64,000 nt of DNA from an uncultured Prevotellaceae bacterium (GTDB lineage: Bacteria > Bacteroidota > Bacteroidia > Bacteroidales > Bacteroidaceae). Location: the NCBI GenBank assembly GCA_947169115.1, contig CAMVOK010000006.1, positions 62,001 through 126,000 on the forward strand, written 5' to 3'. A program made the position numbers and the translations under genes. Positions 27,225-36,705 of this stretch are shown piece after piece (the stretch's first letter is position 1; every line of letters starts with the position of its first letter). The notes beneath the pieces were generated by a model. The model saw only the letters and a program-made list of their open reading frames with translations, did not search any database and was not told the DNA's origin.

Positions 27225-30200
27225 ATGAAACATGTAATTATCAAAAACCTTTTGCTCCTGTCGAGCCTACTGTTAAGCATTCAGGCTATGGGACAAAAGG
27301 TTTCCGTGAAATGGGAATTCAGTGACAAGGACAATCTATCTGCATCAACAATTACGGGCGACACCGAGAGCATCCTTACAACTTCTTATCTGTCGGGCTC
27401 TGCTATCGCCTCCATAGAAACTATGACAGCAGGCAACGCTGCCGAGGGATATGACGTGCCCGTATATGACCCGCCCTTCACTCTATTCCGTGTCACGACC
27501 CACATGTCGGGAAAAACCGCTGGTCATAACATTGCCTTTGGCGTTGCCACAAAAGCCGGGCATACGTTTAAACCGACAAAGATATCGTTTGATGCAGCAA
27601 AATGCGGAACTGACGGTGGAAACTTCGATGTCTATACCAAGACCACGTCAACAACAGAGCGTGCACTCGCAACAACACAGGTTCCCCTGCGCAACCAAGC
27701 CAAAGAGGGTAACCCCAACGGATATTCCCATCACGAATATACCGTGACCGACTATCTGGTTCAGGGCGAGAACTTCCTGCTCTTCCTTTATATATATAAC
27801 ATCAACGGCGTTGACAATGAAAACCCCAAGGCCATCGCCTTCCGAAACGTAGTGATTGAGGGTGTTGTGGACGAACCCATCTATACGGCAAGTCATTATA
27901 TTACAGCAGCAAACCTAACTACAAAATCTGGCGAGACGAAATCCTTCTTCAACGTCATTAGTAATCTGAAAGACGGAGAAGTGGGTGAGTTTGGAGAACT
28001 GATGTATGGCGACCCCATAGGTTTTGAACTGACGCCAGCAGAGGGGTATCATGTAGAATCCACCTACCAAGACAAGGTGGCTACGTTCAACATCAAAGAT
28101 TCGAAAGAAGAAGTTGCTTTCCGATTCAGCGTTCGCTTCAAGGTAACCTATCGCACGGATAAACCCACAGCCAAACCTCTGAACCGTGGACTGATGGCAG
28201 TTAACCTTGGAAGCAGCGGTTCAAAGGGCAATCTGGTTAGCTGGCGTTACCGCGAAGCCGACCAAAACAACGTGAAGTTCAAACTCTTCCGTGGCACAAA
28301 TGCAACCACCCAGAATACAAAGATAAACAACGGCAACTACATATACAATCGCACGAACTTCCTCGATAGCAGCGGAGGAACAACCGCCTACTATCGTTTG
28401 GAGGTGTATGATTTGGAAGAAAATCTGCTGGAAACCGAAATCAGCAAAAAGACATGGGCAAACCAAAGCATGGAGATTCCCACCTCTGCACCTACCGACA
28501 CACGTGGTCTGGGAGCCACCTACTCGCCCAATGACGCTGCTTTCTGTGACATGGACGGTGATGGAGAATACGAGATTGTACTGAAGTGGGACCCCTCGAA
28601 CTCAAGAGATGCCGCCAGCAATGGCGTAACCAGCGACACCTACCTTGACTGCTATAAACTCGATGGTACACAGCTGTGGCGCATCAACATTGGTCCCAAC
28701 CTTTGCAGTGGTGCCCACACTACCCCATTCCTGGTATGGGACTTCGACGGAGACGGCTATGGAGAACTGATTTGCAAGACTGCCCCCGGAACGGTGGATG
28801 GTGAAGGAAACTACGTCATCATGGGTAACGACGATCCCCATAAGTCATGGCTTAACGGACGCGGAAAACCCGATGCCGGACCAGAATATGTGACTGTCTT
28901 CGACGGACTCACGGGTGCAGCGCTTGACACTAAGTCCTATCACACCAAATACGGTGACGTAAGCACCGACTTCTGGGGCGATAGCAAACAAAACCGCAGC
29001 GAACGTTATGTAGCCTGTGTTGCCTACCTCGATGGCAAAACGCCCAGTGCTGTCATGTGTCGTGGCTATTACAGCGGAGCTTCACTGGGAGCCTACAACT
29101 GGGATGGCAGCGAACTGAAACTTTATTGGCTTCACAGGAGCAGCACCAGCGGTAAGGGACTCTGGGGAGAAGGTGCTCACTTCTGTCTGGCCGGTGATGT
29201 TGACGATGACGGCTGCGATGAAATTGTGTATGGAGCAGCTTGTCTTGACAACGACGGCAAGACCATCGTTCATCGTACTGGACTTGGACACGGCGATGCT
29301 CTCCACCTTGGTGATTTCGACTGGGACAACGATGGTTTGGAAATTATGATGCCTCACGAGAAGAAACCTTATGGATTTGAATTGCGAGATGCACGCACAG
29401 GAAATCTGTTAGTACACCAGACCGCAAGTGGAGATACAGGACGTGGTCTTGCAGCAAACTTCGATTCTGCAACCGACGGTGCCGAACTGATGGCCTCATG
29501 CACAGGTGACCTCATGGACTGCAAGGGCAACGCCATTGTCAATTCATGGGCAATCGGAAGCAGTGGAGCCGGCATCAACAACCGCATCTACTGGGATGGA
29601 GACCCCTATGATGAATTTTATGACAAGAGCATCATCGGTCACTGGAATGCCAATGGAAAATACTTTGACCGCATACAGGTGAACGGCTCAAACTACGCTC
29701 CTGGTAAACTGAACAACGATACTAAATACAATCCGTGTGTTCTGGGTGACATGCTGGGTGACTGGCGTGAGGAAATTGTAACGTGGAATGAGTCAAACAA
29801 GGCTCTCATCGTCACTGCCACCAGTTTCGAGAGCAACTACCGTCTGCCTCACTTGATGGATAACCGTCAGTATGCCGAGGGTATTGCCAACCAGAATGTG
29901 GGCTACAACCAACCTCCGCATCTTTCTTACGACCCTGCACGTACTCATGCCATTCATGCCACCGTCCCCGAATCTGGATGGTTGCCTCTCTACACCGAAT
30001 ACACCCTGCAAATACCCAGTAATGCAACGGCTTATTACGTTACAGGCTTCAATACCACAGTCGATACCCTGAAACTAACAAAGATAAATACGACAATTCC
30101 TCCTTCCACTGGCTTCTTGATTAAAGCCGCTCCGGGTAGCGAAGTCGTTCTGAAACCGGCCAGTGTTAATGCGAGCAAGAATGCAAGCAACAAGCTCTTA

Positions 30201-30524
30201 GGCGACGGCATTCTTCCCGTGGAAGTGGAAAGCACGACTACAGCGAGCTACTACCAGTGGGAATATCGCGAAGGTGTCGGTCTTGGATTCTTCCGTGTTG
30301 ACCATGCCACCATACCTGTAGGACAATCCTACCTGAAGGTGACCACAGCAGGTGCCCGAAGCAAAGAACACTTCCTTATCGGAGGTACGGCAGCGGTCGG
30401 TATTTCTGAGATATCACCAGGAGAACAGATAGAGGCTCCAGTATATACGCTGGACGGGAAACCCGTTGGCAAAAACCATCCTCGGGGCATCTATGTTTCC
30501 AAAGGAAAGAAAAGCGTAAAATAA
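27225..30524 (+). CDS. secreted rhamnogalacturonan lyase, PL11
   Basis: The expected reaction is beta-elimination of the rhamnogalacturonan I backbone of pectin. The 1,099-residue protein has a signal peptide (1-23, ending SIQAMGQ) and an N-terminal beta domain (about 25-300) typical of Prevotella secreted enzymes. A PL11 eight-bladed propeller (about 325-920) follows, with repeated calcium-site motifs (DMDGDGEYEI, DFDGDGYGELI, DVDDDGCDEIVYG, DFDWDNDGLEI). Other family segments are LGDMLGDWREEIV and HLMDNRQYAEGIANQNVGYN. The C-terminal tail YTLDGKPVGKNHPRGIYVSK is the short sorting-like sequence. A DPP-IV gene follows after 24 bp. It complements the CE12 and GH51 operon. Confidence 0.92.
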   Translation: MKHVIIKNLLLLSSLLLSIQAMGQKVSVKWEFSDKDNLSASTITGDTESILTTSYLSGSAIASIETMTAGNAAEGYDVPVYDPPFTLFRVTTHMSGKTAGHNIAFGVATKAGHTFKPTKISFDAAKCGTDGGNFDVYTKTTSTTERALATTQVPLRNQAKEGNPNGYSHHEYTVTDYLVQGENFLLFLYIYNINGVDNENPKAIAFRNVVIEGVVDEPIYTASHYITAANLTTKSGETKSFFNVISNLKDGEVGEFGELMYGDPIGFELTPAEGYHVESTYQDKVATFNIKDSKEEVAFRFSVRFKVTYRTDKPTAKPLNRGLMAVNLGSSGSKGNLVSWRYREADQNNVKFKLFRGTNATTQNTKINNGNYIYNRTNFLDSSGGTTAYYRLEVYDLEENLLETEISKKTWANQSMEIPTSAPTDTRGLGATYSPNDAAFCDMDGDGEYEIVLKWDPSNSRDAASNGVTSDTYLDCYKLDGTQLWRINIGPNLCSGAHTTPFLVWDFDGDGYGELICKTAPGTVDGEGNYVIMGNDDPHKSWLNGRGKPDAGPEYVTVFDGLTGAALDTKSYHTKYGDVSTDFWGDSKQNRSERYVACVAYLDGKTPSAVMCRGYYSGASLGAYNWDGSELKLYWLHRSSTSGKGLWGEGAHFCLAGDVDDDGCDEIVYGAACLDNDGKTIVHRTGLGHGDALHLGDFDWDNDGLEIMMPHEKKPYGFELRDARTGNLLVHQTASGDTGRGLAANFDSATDGAELMASCTGDLMDCKGNAIVNSWAIGSSGAGINNRIYWDGDPYDEFYDKSIIGHWNANGKYFDRIQVNGSNYAPGKLNNDTKYNPCVLGDMLGDWREEIVTWNESNKALIVTATSFESNYRLPHLMDNRQYAEGIANQNVGYNQPPHLSYDPARTHAIHATVPESGWLPLYTEYTLQIPSNATAYYVTGFNTTVDTLKLTKINTTIPPSTGFLIKAAPGSEVVLKPASVNASKNASNKLLGDGILPVEVESTTTASYYQWEYREGVGLGFFRVDHATIPVGQSYLKVTTAGARSKEHFLIGGTAAVGISEISPGEQIEAPVYTLDGKPVGKNHPRGIYVSKGKKSVK

Positions 30525-30548
30525 GCATCATATACAATACGAACGGAC

Positions 30549-32747
30549 ATGAAAGTAATCTCCCTAATTATAACCATCCTATTTGCACTCAATACTCACG
30601 CTGCACAGGAGAATCTAAACCTGAAAGATATTTGCGGTGGTTTATACCAGCCCCAGCGTATGCGTGGTGTTCATGCCATGAATGATGGTGAAAGCTACTC
30701 ACAACTTAGTTCTGACGGCAAGCAGATTGTTACATACTCGTTCCGAACAGGTCAGCAGAACAGCGTTATTCTGGATGTGGAACAGACACGTGGCAAAACC
30801 AAAATCAGTCGTATCGATGGCTACATCATGAGCCCCGATGAGAAGAACATACTCGTACAAACCGAGACTCGTGGCATTTACCGTCGTTCCCAGACTGCCG
30901 TCTATTACATCTACAACATTGTCAATCGTACCCTCACCCCTCTGAGCGAAGGAGGGCCACAGGAATGTCCAATATGGAGTCCCGACGGTTATATGGTGGC
31001 CTTCGTGCGCGACAATAACATCTTCCTTGTGAAACTTCTGTTTAACAACAGCGAAAGCCAGATTACCAAGGACGGAGAGTTCAACAAGGTTATCAACGGC
31101 AAGCCCGACTGGGTTTACGAAGAAGAGTTCGTAACAGACCGCAGTCTTGTCTTCAATGCCGACAACACCATGCTCTGCTGGATTCGTTATGACGAAACCG
31201 AGGTGCCCCTCTTCTCTTTCCCATGGTACAAAGGACTTAACCCCGAGAAGAAGCAATACCAGACTTATCCCGGAGTGTACGAATACAAATACCCCATGGC
31301 TGGCGAGCAGAACAGCAAGGTAAGTGTTTTGTCCTACGACATCAAGAGTCATCAGACACGCACCCTGCAAGTCCCCGTGCAGTCCGATGGTTACATTCCA
31401 CGCATATTCATGACAAGCGACCCCACAAAGATTGCTGTAGTCACCCTCAATCGCCATCAGGATTGCATGGACATCTACATGGCTAATCCCCGTTCCACCG
31501 AATGTCGTCTGGCTGTACGTGACGAAGTAAAGAACTACATCGGAGAGAATGCCTACAATCAGATGAAGTTCTACGAAGGAGGATTTGCCCTGTGCAGCGA
31601 ACGTGACGGATGGAACCACATCTACCAATACGACCTCAATGGCACGCTGAAAAGACAAGTTACCAAGGGTGAATTTGCCGTAACGGACTTCTATGGCTAT
31701 GATACCAAGACCCAAAGTTTCTATTATGCATCCACCCAAGAAGGTCCCACACGACGTACAATTTGCAAGACCGATGCCAAAGGCCAGACCACTCGGCTTT
31801 CCCAACAGCCCGGGACAAACCAGGCCACCTTTAGCCGTACCTTTAAATACTTTATCAATGTCTATAGCAACCTCAATACCCCACCCGTCACCACACTCTG
31901 TGACCAGACGGGGAAGACATTGAAGACACTCATTGACAACCAGAAACTGAATGAAGTCCTAAAGACCAAAAACTTAGGACGAAGGGAATTTTTCAACTTC
32001 ACCACCACACAGGGCACGCAGCTCAATGGCTATACCATACTCCCACCCGACTTCAACCCTTCCAAACGCTATCCCGTCATTCTCTTCCAGTACAGCGGTC
32101 CGGGCAGTCAGCAAGTGCTCGACAGTTGGTATGCGGGTAACATGGGCGGTTGTCTCTACGAACAATATCTGGGTCAGCAGGGTTTCATCAGTGTCTGTGT
32201 GGATGGACGTGGAACGGGTGGCCGTGGTGCCCAGTTTGAGAAACAGACCTATCTGCGACTGGGACAAATGGAATCCGAAGACCAGGTTGAAACCGCAATC
32301 TACCTTTCCTCCCTACCCTATGTCGATAAGAATCGGATTGGCATCTGGGGATGGTCATTCGGAGGTTTCTGCACGCTCATGAGCATGAGTGAGGGACGTC
32401 CCGTCTTCCGGGCTGGTGTAGCCGTTGCGCCTCCAACCTGCTGGCGCTATTACGACAGTGTATATACAGAACGCTTCATGCGTACTCCCAAGGAAAACCC
32501 AACGGGTTACGATGTCAGTGCCATTTCACGTGCCAGCCAACTTTCGGGCAGTCTGCTCATCTGTCATGGACTGGCCGACGACAATGTGCATTTCCGCAAC
32601 ACGGCAGAATATACCGAAGCCCTCGTCCAGGCCGACAAGGACTTCCGTCAACTCACCTACACCAATCGCAACCATAGCATCTACGGAGGAAACACCCGAT
32701 ACCATCTCTTCCGTCAGATCACACAATGGTTCCAACGAGAAATGTAA
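30549..32747 (+). CDS. dipeptidyl peptidase IV (S9B)
   Basis: The enzyme releases X-Pro or X-Ala dipeptides from peptides in the periplasm or at the cell surface. The 732-residue protein has a short signal peptide (about 1-18, ending NTHAAQE), an N-terminal beta-propeller with the substrate-anchoring PDWVYEEEF motif (the double-Glu of DPP-IV), and a C-terminal alpha/beta hydrolase. The nucleophile is Ser603 in GWSFGGF, the acid Asp677 or Asp678 in HGLADDNVHF, and the base His709 in NRNHSIYGG. It starts 24 bp after the PL11 gene and is probably cotranscribed, although it acts on protein. Confidence 0.95.
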   Translation: MKVISLIITILFALNTHAAQENLNLKDICGGLYQPQRMRGVHAMNDGESYSQLSSDGKQIVTYSFRTGQQNSVILDVEQTRGKTKISRIDGYIMSPDEKNILVQTETRGIYRRSQTAVYYIYNIVNRTLTPLSEGGPQECPIWSPDGYMVAFVRDNNIFLVKLLFNNSESQITKDGEFNKVINGKPDWVYEEEFVTDRSLVFNADNTMLCWIRYDETEVPLFSFPWYKGLNPEKKQYQTYPGVYEYKYPMAGEQNSKVSVLSYDIKSHQTRTLQVPVQSDGYIPRIFMTSDPTKIAVVTLNRHQDCMDIYMANPRSTECRLAVRDEVKNYIGENAYNQMKFYEGGFALCSERDGWNHIYQYDLNGTLKRQVTKGEFAVTDFYGYDTKTQSFYYASTQEGPTRRTICKTDAKGQTTRLSQQPGTNQATFSRTFKYFINVYSNLNTPPVTTLCDQTGKTLKTLIDNQKLNEVLKTKNLGRREFFNFTTTQGTQLNGYTILPPDFNPSKRYPVILFQYSGPGSQQVLDSWYAGNMGGCLYEQYLGQQGFISVCVDGRGTGGRGAQFEKQTYLRLGQMESEDQVETAIYLSSLPYVDKNRIGIWGWSFGGFCTLMSMSEGRPVFRAGVAVAPPTCWRYYDSVYTERFMRTPKENPTGYDVSAISRASQLSGSLLICHGLADDNVHFRNTAEYTEALVQADKDFRQLTYTNRNHSIYGGNTRYHLFRQITQWFQREM

Positions 32748-33027
32748 ATAATAGCTCAACTTTCGCAAGTAGAGTAGAAAGGAGTTAAAAGGAATGGTAA
32801 GGGAGTTAAAAGGGAGTTAAAAGGACGATAGTATTAGACTGGTTGAATGGTTCCTTAGTCGCCTTTAAAGTGAGAGGGTAAAGGTCAATCCTCAATGTTC
32901 AATTGAAAAACGTATCGTCATTTTAACTTCACGAGCGAAGCGAGTATAACTCCCCTTTAACTCCCCTTTAACTCCAAATGAAGTCCTTTCGAGCAGAGCT
33001 TGCGAAACCTAAATAAACAATAAGAAG
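32748..33027. repeat. inverted GGAGTTAAAAGG repeats between convergent genes
   Basis: At about 32789-32825 the unit GGGAGTTAAAAG repeats three to four times on the plus strand. At 32948-32982 the reverse form (CTCCCCTTTAACTCCCCTTT) repeats three times. The flanking AACTTTCGCAAG and CTTGCGAAACC are also complementary in part. The region could fold into a long imperfect hairpin. No gene is supported. Confidence 0.6.
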
Positions 33028-33032
33028 TAAAA

Positions 33033-33068
33033 AAGAATGGATGTGCGGTCAAATGCACATCCATTCTT
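33033..33068. terminator. bidirectional terminator
   Basis: AAGAATGGATGTGC (33033-33046), an 8-nt loop and GCACATCCATTCTT (33055-33068) form a perfect 14-bp stem. An A-run precedes it and a T-run (CTTTTTTAC) follows. It lies between the convergent DPP-IV gene and the small secreted protein and should serve both. Confidence 0.85.
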
Positions 33069-33073
33069 CTTTT

Positions 33074-33529
33074 TTACTTCTCTTCTTTGAATTTAGCAAC
33101 CCCTTCTTCGTCGATATAGAAGAGTACTGGGTCATAGCCCTGGGGTGTATAGAGCAGAATCGTTCCACCAGGCTGATTCCAACGGTAGCCATTGGCAACC
33201 TCGATGGGTTCGCCATAGTGAGCCATGAGGGAGTCAACGTAAGCCGTCTGGTCGATGCTCTTTGGCGTAATAGTTATCTTATAGACCGTCTTTGTCTTTC
33301 GGCTATACTCTGCCTTTAAATACGTATTGTGACCAAATACAGGCCCCATGTAGATATAATAACGCTCACCGCCCACCTTACGTTGAAGGGGATAGCGTTG
33401 GCGCACCTGCTCCGTAAAATCTGCAATAGTGCCACCCATGGGAACCCCCATGAAGTCCAAGTGCAGTTGTGAGTGCGAAGGAAGCGCATACAGACAAAGA
33501 ATAAATACCGCTAAAAATAAATGCTTCAT
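33074..33529 (-). CDS. small secreted protein of unknown function
   Basis: I start at MKHLFLAVFILCLYALPSHS (ATG 33527-33529), a good signal peptide; the longer frame adds nine polar residues. The mature ~130 residues begin QLHLDFMGVPMGGTIADFTE and contain alternating strands (YYIYMGPVFGHNTYLKAEYS; VYKITITPKS; GGTILLYTPQGYDPVLFYID). The 'hydrophobic-M-G-x-P-x-G' opening followed by a mixed alpha/beta pattern resembles small periplasmic proteins found across Bacteroidales that have no assigned role. It ends directly at the bidirectional terminator and seems monocistronic. Confidence 0.75.
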   Translation of the reverse strand: MKHLFLAVFILCLYALPSHSQLHLDFMGVPMGGTIADFTEQVRQRYPLQRKVGGERYYIYMGPVFGHNTYLKAEYSRKTKTVYKITITPKSIDQTAYVDSLMAHYGEPIEVANGYRWNQPGGTILLYTPQGYDPVLFYIDEEGVAKFKEEK

Positions 33530-33648
33530 CGTTTCTTGCTTTTTATGGTTCGACATGCGAAGATACGAAAAGTTTAATAATCACGAATGATATTTCGTAA
33601 AATCTTGCCCCTCTACATTCACTTTTCCAGCAGATACACTACAATTAC

Positions 33649-33830
33649 GCAACCATCATGCTTTGATTGAGGCAATCGTTATATGTTGCTTGCCCAACCA
33701 ACATACGTTGATTGAGGCAACCAATTATCTTTGATTGCTACAACCATCATAAATTGATTGTAGCAACCAACAAGACTTGATTGCCCGAACCTAAGGTTAC
33801 GAATTAGTGGGCAACGCCTCCGAGCGTTGC
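33649..33830. repeat. repeat family A, copy 2 (half palindrome)
   Basis: Six to seven 23-bp units (some 22 bp) run from 33649 to about 33785. The junction GGTTACGAATTAGTGGGC follows, then a single arm (33804-33830) of the inverted repeat. The second arm is absent, unlike copies 1 and 3. The rest of the 33,557-34,007 gap holds a terminator but no gene. Confidence 0.88.
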
Positions 33831-33886
33831 AAAAACAACCTGATAACAGTATTTTTGCAGACGTAAAGCAATCACGCTATATAAAA

Positions 33887-33923
33887 GCAGAAGGGAGCAA
33901 TCTGATGATATGCCCCCTTCTGC
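33887..33923 (-). terminator. terminator of the BACON/Ig-like lipoprotein gene
   Basis: GCAGAAGGG (33887-33895) and CCCTTCTGC (33915-33923) form a 9-bp stem with a 19-nt loop. On the minus strand a TTTTATA tract follows. It is 85 bp after the stop at 34008. Confidence 0.6.
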
Positions 33924-34007
33924 TGTATTAGTCCCTTTGGAATATCCTAAGGTTATTCAATTCATTGAATAATTAAAATGTTTGGTCAAGAAATTACTTA
34001 TGGAATA

Positions 34008-36512
34008 TTATTTCTGAGAAACAGATCCGTTTGCTCCCATTATAGTATATAACTTACCTCTAATTTCTATTTTACAATAACATTCGGCTACTAAGTACAA
34101 TATATTATACGTAAAAGAATCTTCTACAGAAGAATTAGGAGAAATCACTTTATTGTAAGTCTTTTCGTTTGACCAAATAGGAACGTTAAAGCCAAGAATC
34201 TTTAATTGCATTGATTTAAGGGTGATGTCTACAGGACTATTATTTAAGACTTCCCAAGTAGTTGTCGTTGTTGACGTACCACCAGTCGACATCATGGAAA
34301 TTCCAGAACAATTCACTTTTATTCTATTAAGAATCTCCTCAATACCAATTACTAGCACCGTGCATTTACGAGAAAGACGACCATCTGTGGTCGTAGCGAT
34401 TATTTCCACTGTTCCACCCTTTATTCCACTTACGAGTCCTGTATTATCAACTGTAGCTACGGATGGGTCGCTACTTGTCCATACAACACTTTTGCCTGTT
34501 TCGTTTTTCAGATTAAGTTGAACTGTTTCTGCCTCCATGACTTCGACCGTTTTCTTCTCGAACTGATACTTAGTGTTCTCCGTCACCTTTACGGTACACT
34601 GTCTGCTTAGTCTGCCGTCAGTGGTCTTGGCCGTGATGGTAACGGTTCCGAGTTTGAAGCCCTCCACAACGCCAGTACTACTAACCGTTGCGATTGTTGG
34701 GTCGCTACTTGTCCATACAACACTTTTGCCTGTTTCGTTCTTCAGATTGAGTTGGGCAGTTTCTGCCTCCATGACTTCTACCGTTTCCTTTTCAAACTGA
34801 TACTTAGTGTTCTTCGTCACCTTTACGGTACACTGTCTGCTTAGTCTGCCGTCAGTGGTCTTGGCCGTGATGGTAACGGTTCCGAGTTTGAAGCCCTCCA
34901 CAACGCCAGTACTACTAACCGTTGCGATTGTTGGGTCGCTACTTGTCCATACAACACTTTTGCCTGTTTCGTTCTTCAGATTGAGTTGAGCAGTTTCTGC
35001 CTCCATAACTTCCTGTGATGGTGCTGCGAATTGGAAATCGGTATTTTCTATTACTTCAATGAAACATTTGGCAGCATACTTGCCATCCGTAGTTTTAGCA
35101 AAAACATTAGCCGTACCCACTTTTTGACCCTCAATCATTCCAGTGTTATTGACAGTGACAATTGACGGGTCGCTGCTTTCCCACGTGACACTCTGATCTG
35201 TAGGATTAACTAACGTCAATTGTTTCTGTTCAATTTGCATGACAGATATGGAAAAAGGATTGAAATAAAAAATCCTGTGTTGCTTCACAATTACTTCCTC
35301 CGAGACATCGGCTTTCGTATTATAGAAGATGATTCTTCCTTCTCTTTCTAAAACATCGAGGTCCGTAATAGCCTCTGCCTCAAATGTACGGTTACTTTCC
35401 TTCATGGCACGGGTCTCGTTGTTCTTCACCTCTTTAATCCAGTCACAGTCGAATTTTACACGGAAGACAACATTCCAGTTGATGTTAACGGTGAATCTAT
35501 CTCCGGAATCATCAAACTCAAAAATCTTCTGACCGATGAGCAAGCCGTCTTTTTGGTTTTGCGTGATGGTAATGGTTTCCGACAAGTCACTGTTCTTGTC
35601 GTAGATTCTTAGCTGGGCACTTCTTTCGTCATAGCCTTGGTTTTCCTTGACATGCAAAATCAGCGTGTGACTCGATACGGAACGGGTCTCGACTTTCGTT
35701 TCCTCTTCTGTAGTCTTTTCTTCAATCCAATCCACTTCGGGCATATCCACATCGTATTCGAAATTGCTGCTGACCTCAATGGTAATGTCCTGCTCGGCCC
35801 GGCTTAGGTTGAACGTATTTGATGTAAGTGTCAGTATGCCCTCGCCCGTTTGGAACACACGAATAACCTCTTCCTTGCCATTCCCCTTTACGATGATTTC
35901 GCCCTCTCGTTTCTCATAGTCTTCATGTCCGTCAATGTCAAACCTAATCTTGTTTTCCGTGAGAGCGCGAGTCTGTTCTTTAGATTGATGAATCCACGAC
36001 TCGTATTCTTCGGGGATTTCCACCTCGAAATCTACGTTGGCTTTCACCTCCACCTCTATGCTTCCTCCACTTTGGGGAACTTCAAAACGGTTGGACGTGA
36101 GTGTCAGTGCATCCAGTTGTTTCTGGTTAACGAAGATGGGATGAAACTCATCACCGATCTTCAGGGAGATAACCACGTTGCGGTCGTCATACGTATTGTT
36201 CTCTTTTACCTCCACTTTCACACGGTGTGTGCCAGCTTCGCCACTGGCTGGGTCAACCGTACACCATGCTTCACCACCTCGGGTTTCCAATACCCGTATT
36301 TCCCAAGGTAGGTTTGTAGTGAAGTTTAAGAACTGAGAGGAACCGTCGCACTCAAAATTCATGCTTTGAGTGGCAAAATAATCCGTTTCCCCCTCAGGCA
36401 CAGAAATCTCAGGATCAATTTTCTCCACCTTTTCACTTTCGCATGAGGTCACCAATGCCCCAGCAGCAACCAAGCCCATCAAAAGGCTCATAAAAATAAT
36501 TGTCTTTTTCAT
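34008..36512 (-). CDS. surface lipoprotein with BACON domains and tandem Big_2 Ig-like domains
   Basis: The 834-residue protein has a lipoprotein signal (MGLVAAGALVTSCESEK, lipidated Cys about 24). About four BACON-type domains (40-420) follow, marked by repeated strands such as LTLTSNRFEVPQSGG and LTLTSNTFNLSRAEQD. Four Big_2-like domains (about 425-740) come next, with the signature VTWESSDPSIVTVNNTGMIE or VVWTSSDPTIATVSSTGVVE. The middle domains are nearly identical at DNA level with a 234-bp period (about 34570-35040), which suggests recent duplication. The last ~95 residues are a distinct domain (ISMMSTGGTSTTTTTWEVLN) resembling a LEA14-like fold. It is probably a carbohydrate- or host-binding surface protein. 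No enzyme motif is seen. Confidence 0.82.
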   Translation of the reverse strand: MKKTIIFMSLLMGLVAAGALVTSCESEKVEKIDPEISVPEGETDYFATQSMNFECDGSSQFLNFTTNLPWEIRVLETRGGEAWCTVDPASGEAGTHRVKVEVKENNTYDDRNVVISLKIGDEFHPIFVNQKQLDALTLTSNRFEVPQSGGSIEVEVKANVDFEVEIPEEYESWIHQSKEQTRALTENKIRFDIDGHEDYEKREGEIIVKGNGKEEVIRVFQTGEGILTLTSNTFNLSRAEQDITIEVSSNFEYDVDMPEVDWIEEKTTEEETKVETRSVSSHTLILHVKENQGYDERSAQLRIYDKNSDLSETITITQNQKDGLLIGQKIFEFDDSGDRFTVNINWNVVFRVKFDCDWIKEVKNNETRAMKESNRTFEAEAITDLDVLEREGRIIFYNTKADVSEEVIVKQHRIFYFNPFSISVMQIEQKQLTLVNPTDQSVTWESSDPSIVTVNNTGMIEGQKVGTANVFAKTTDGKYAAKCFIEVIENTDFQFAAPSQEVMEAETAQLNLKNETGKSVVWTSSDPTIATVSSTGVVEGFKLGTVTITAKTTDGRLSRQCTVKVTKNTKYQFEKETVEVMEAETAQLNLKNETGKSVVWTSSDPTIATVSSTGVVEGFKLGTVTITAKTTDGRLSRQCTVKVTENTKYQFEKKTVEVMEAETVQLNLKNETGKSVVWTSSDPSVATVDNTGLVSGIKGGTVEIIATTTDGRLSRKCTVLVIGIEEILNRIKVNCSGISMMSTGGTSTTTTTWEVLNNSPVDITLKSMQLKILGFNVPIWSNEKTYNKVISPNSSVEDSFTYNILYLVAECYCKIEIRGKLYTIMGANGSVSQK

Positions 36513-36705
36513 AGTAATATAAAATAATACAGTTATAAATAAGTTTCTTTGTTTATTTCACCAACGCTTTGAGCTTCGTTCGAGCTGTTTCAGGTTGGAT
36601 TTTATCCGACCTTTTCTCGCCATGGCAATGCTCAAGCGAACTTGGCATTGCTCATCTGGCTTATCGAAAACGTTCGGCATAGCTGATGCAAGCATCGCTT
36701 TACGT

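Noticed and set aside
4886-32747. A complete polysaccharide utilisation locus
   Set aside because: PL11, CE12 and GH51 are present, but there is no SusC/SusD pair or hybrid two-component sensor nearby; they occupy two separate loci.
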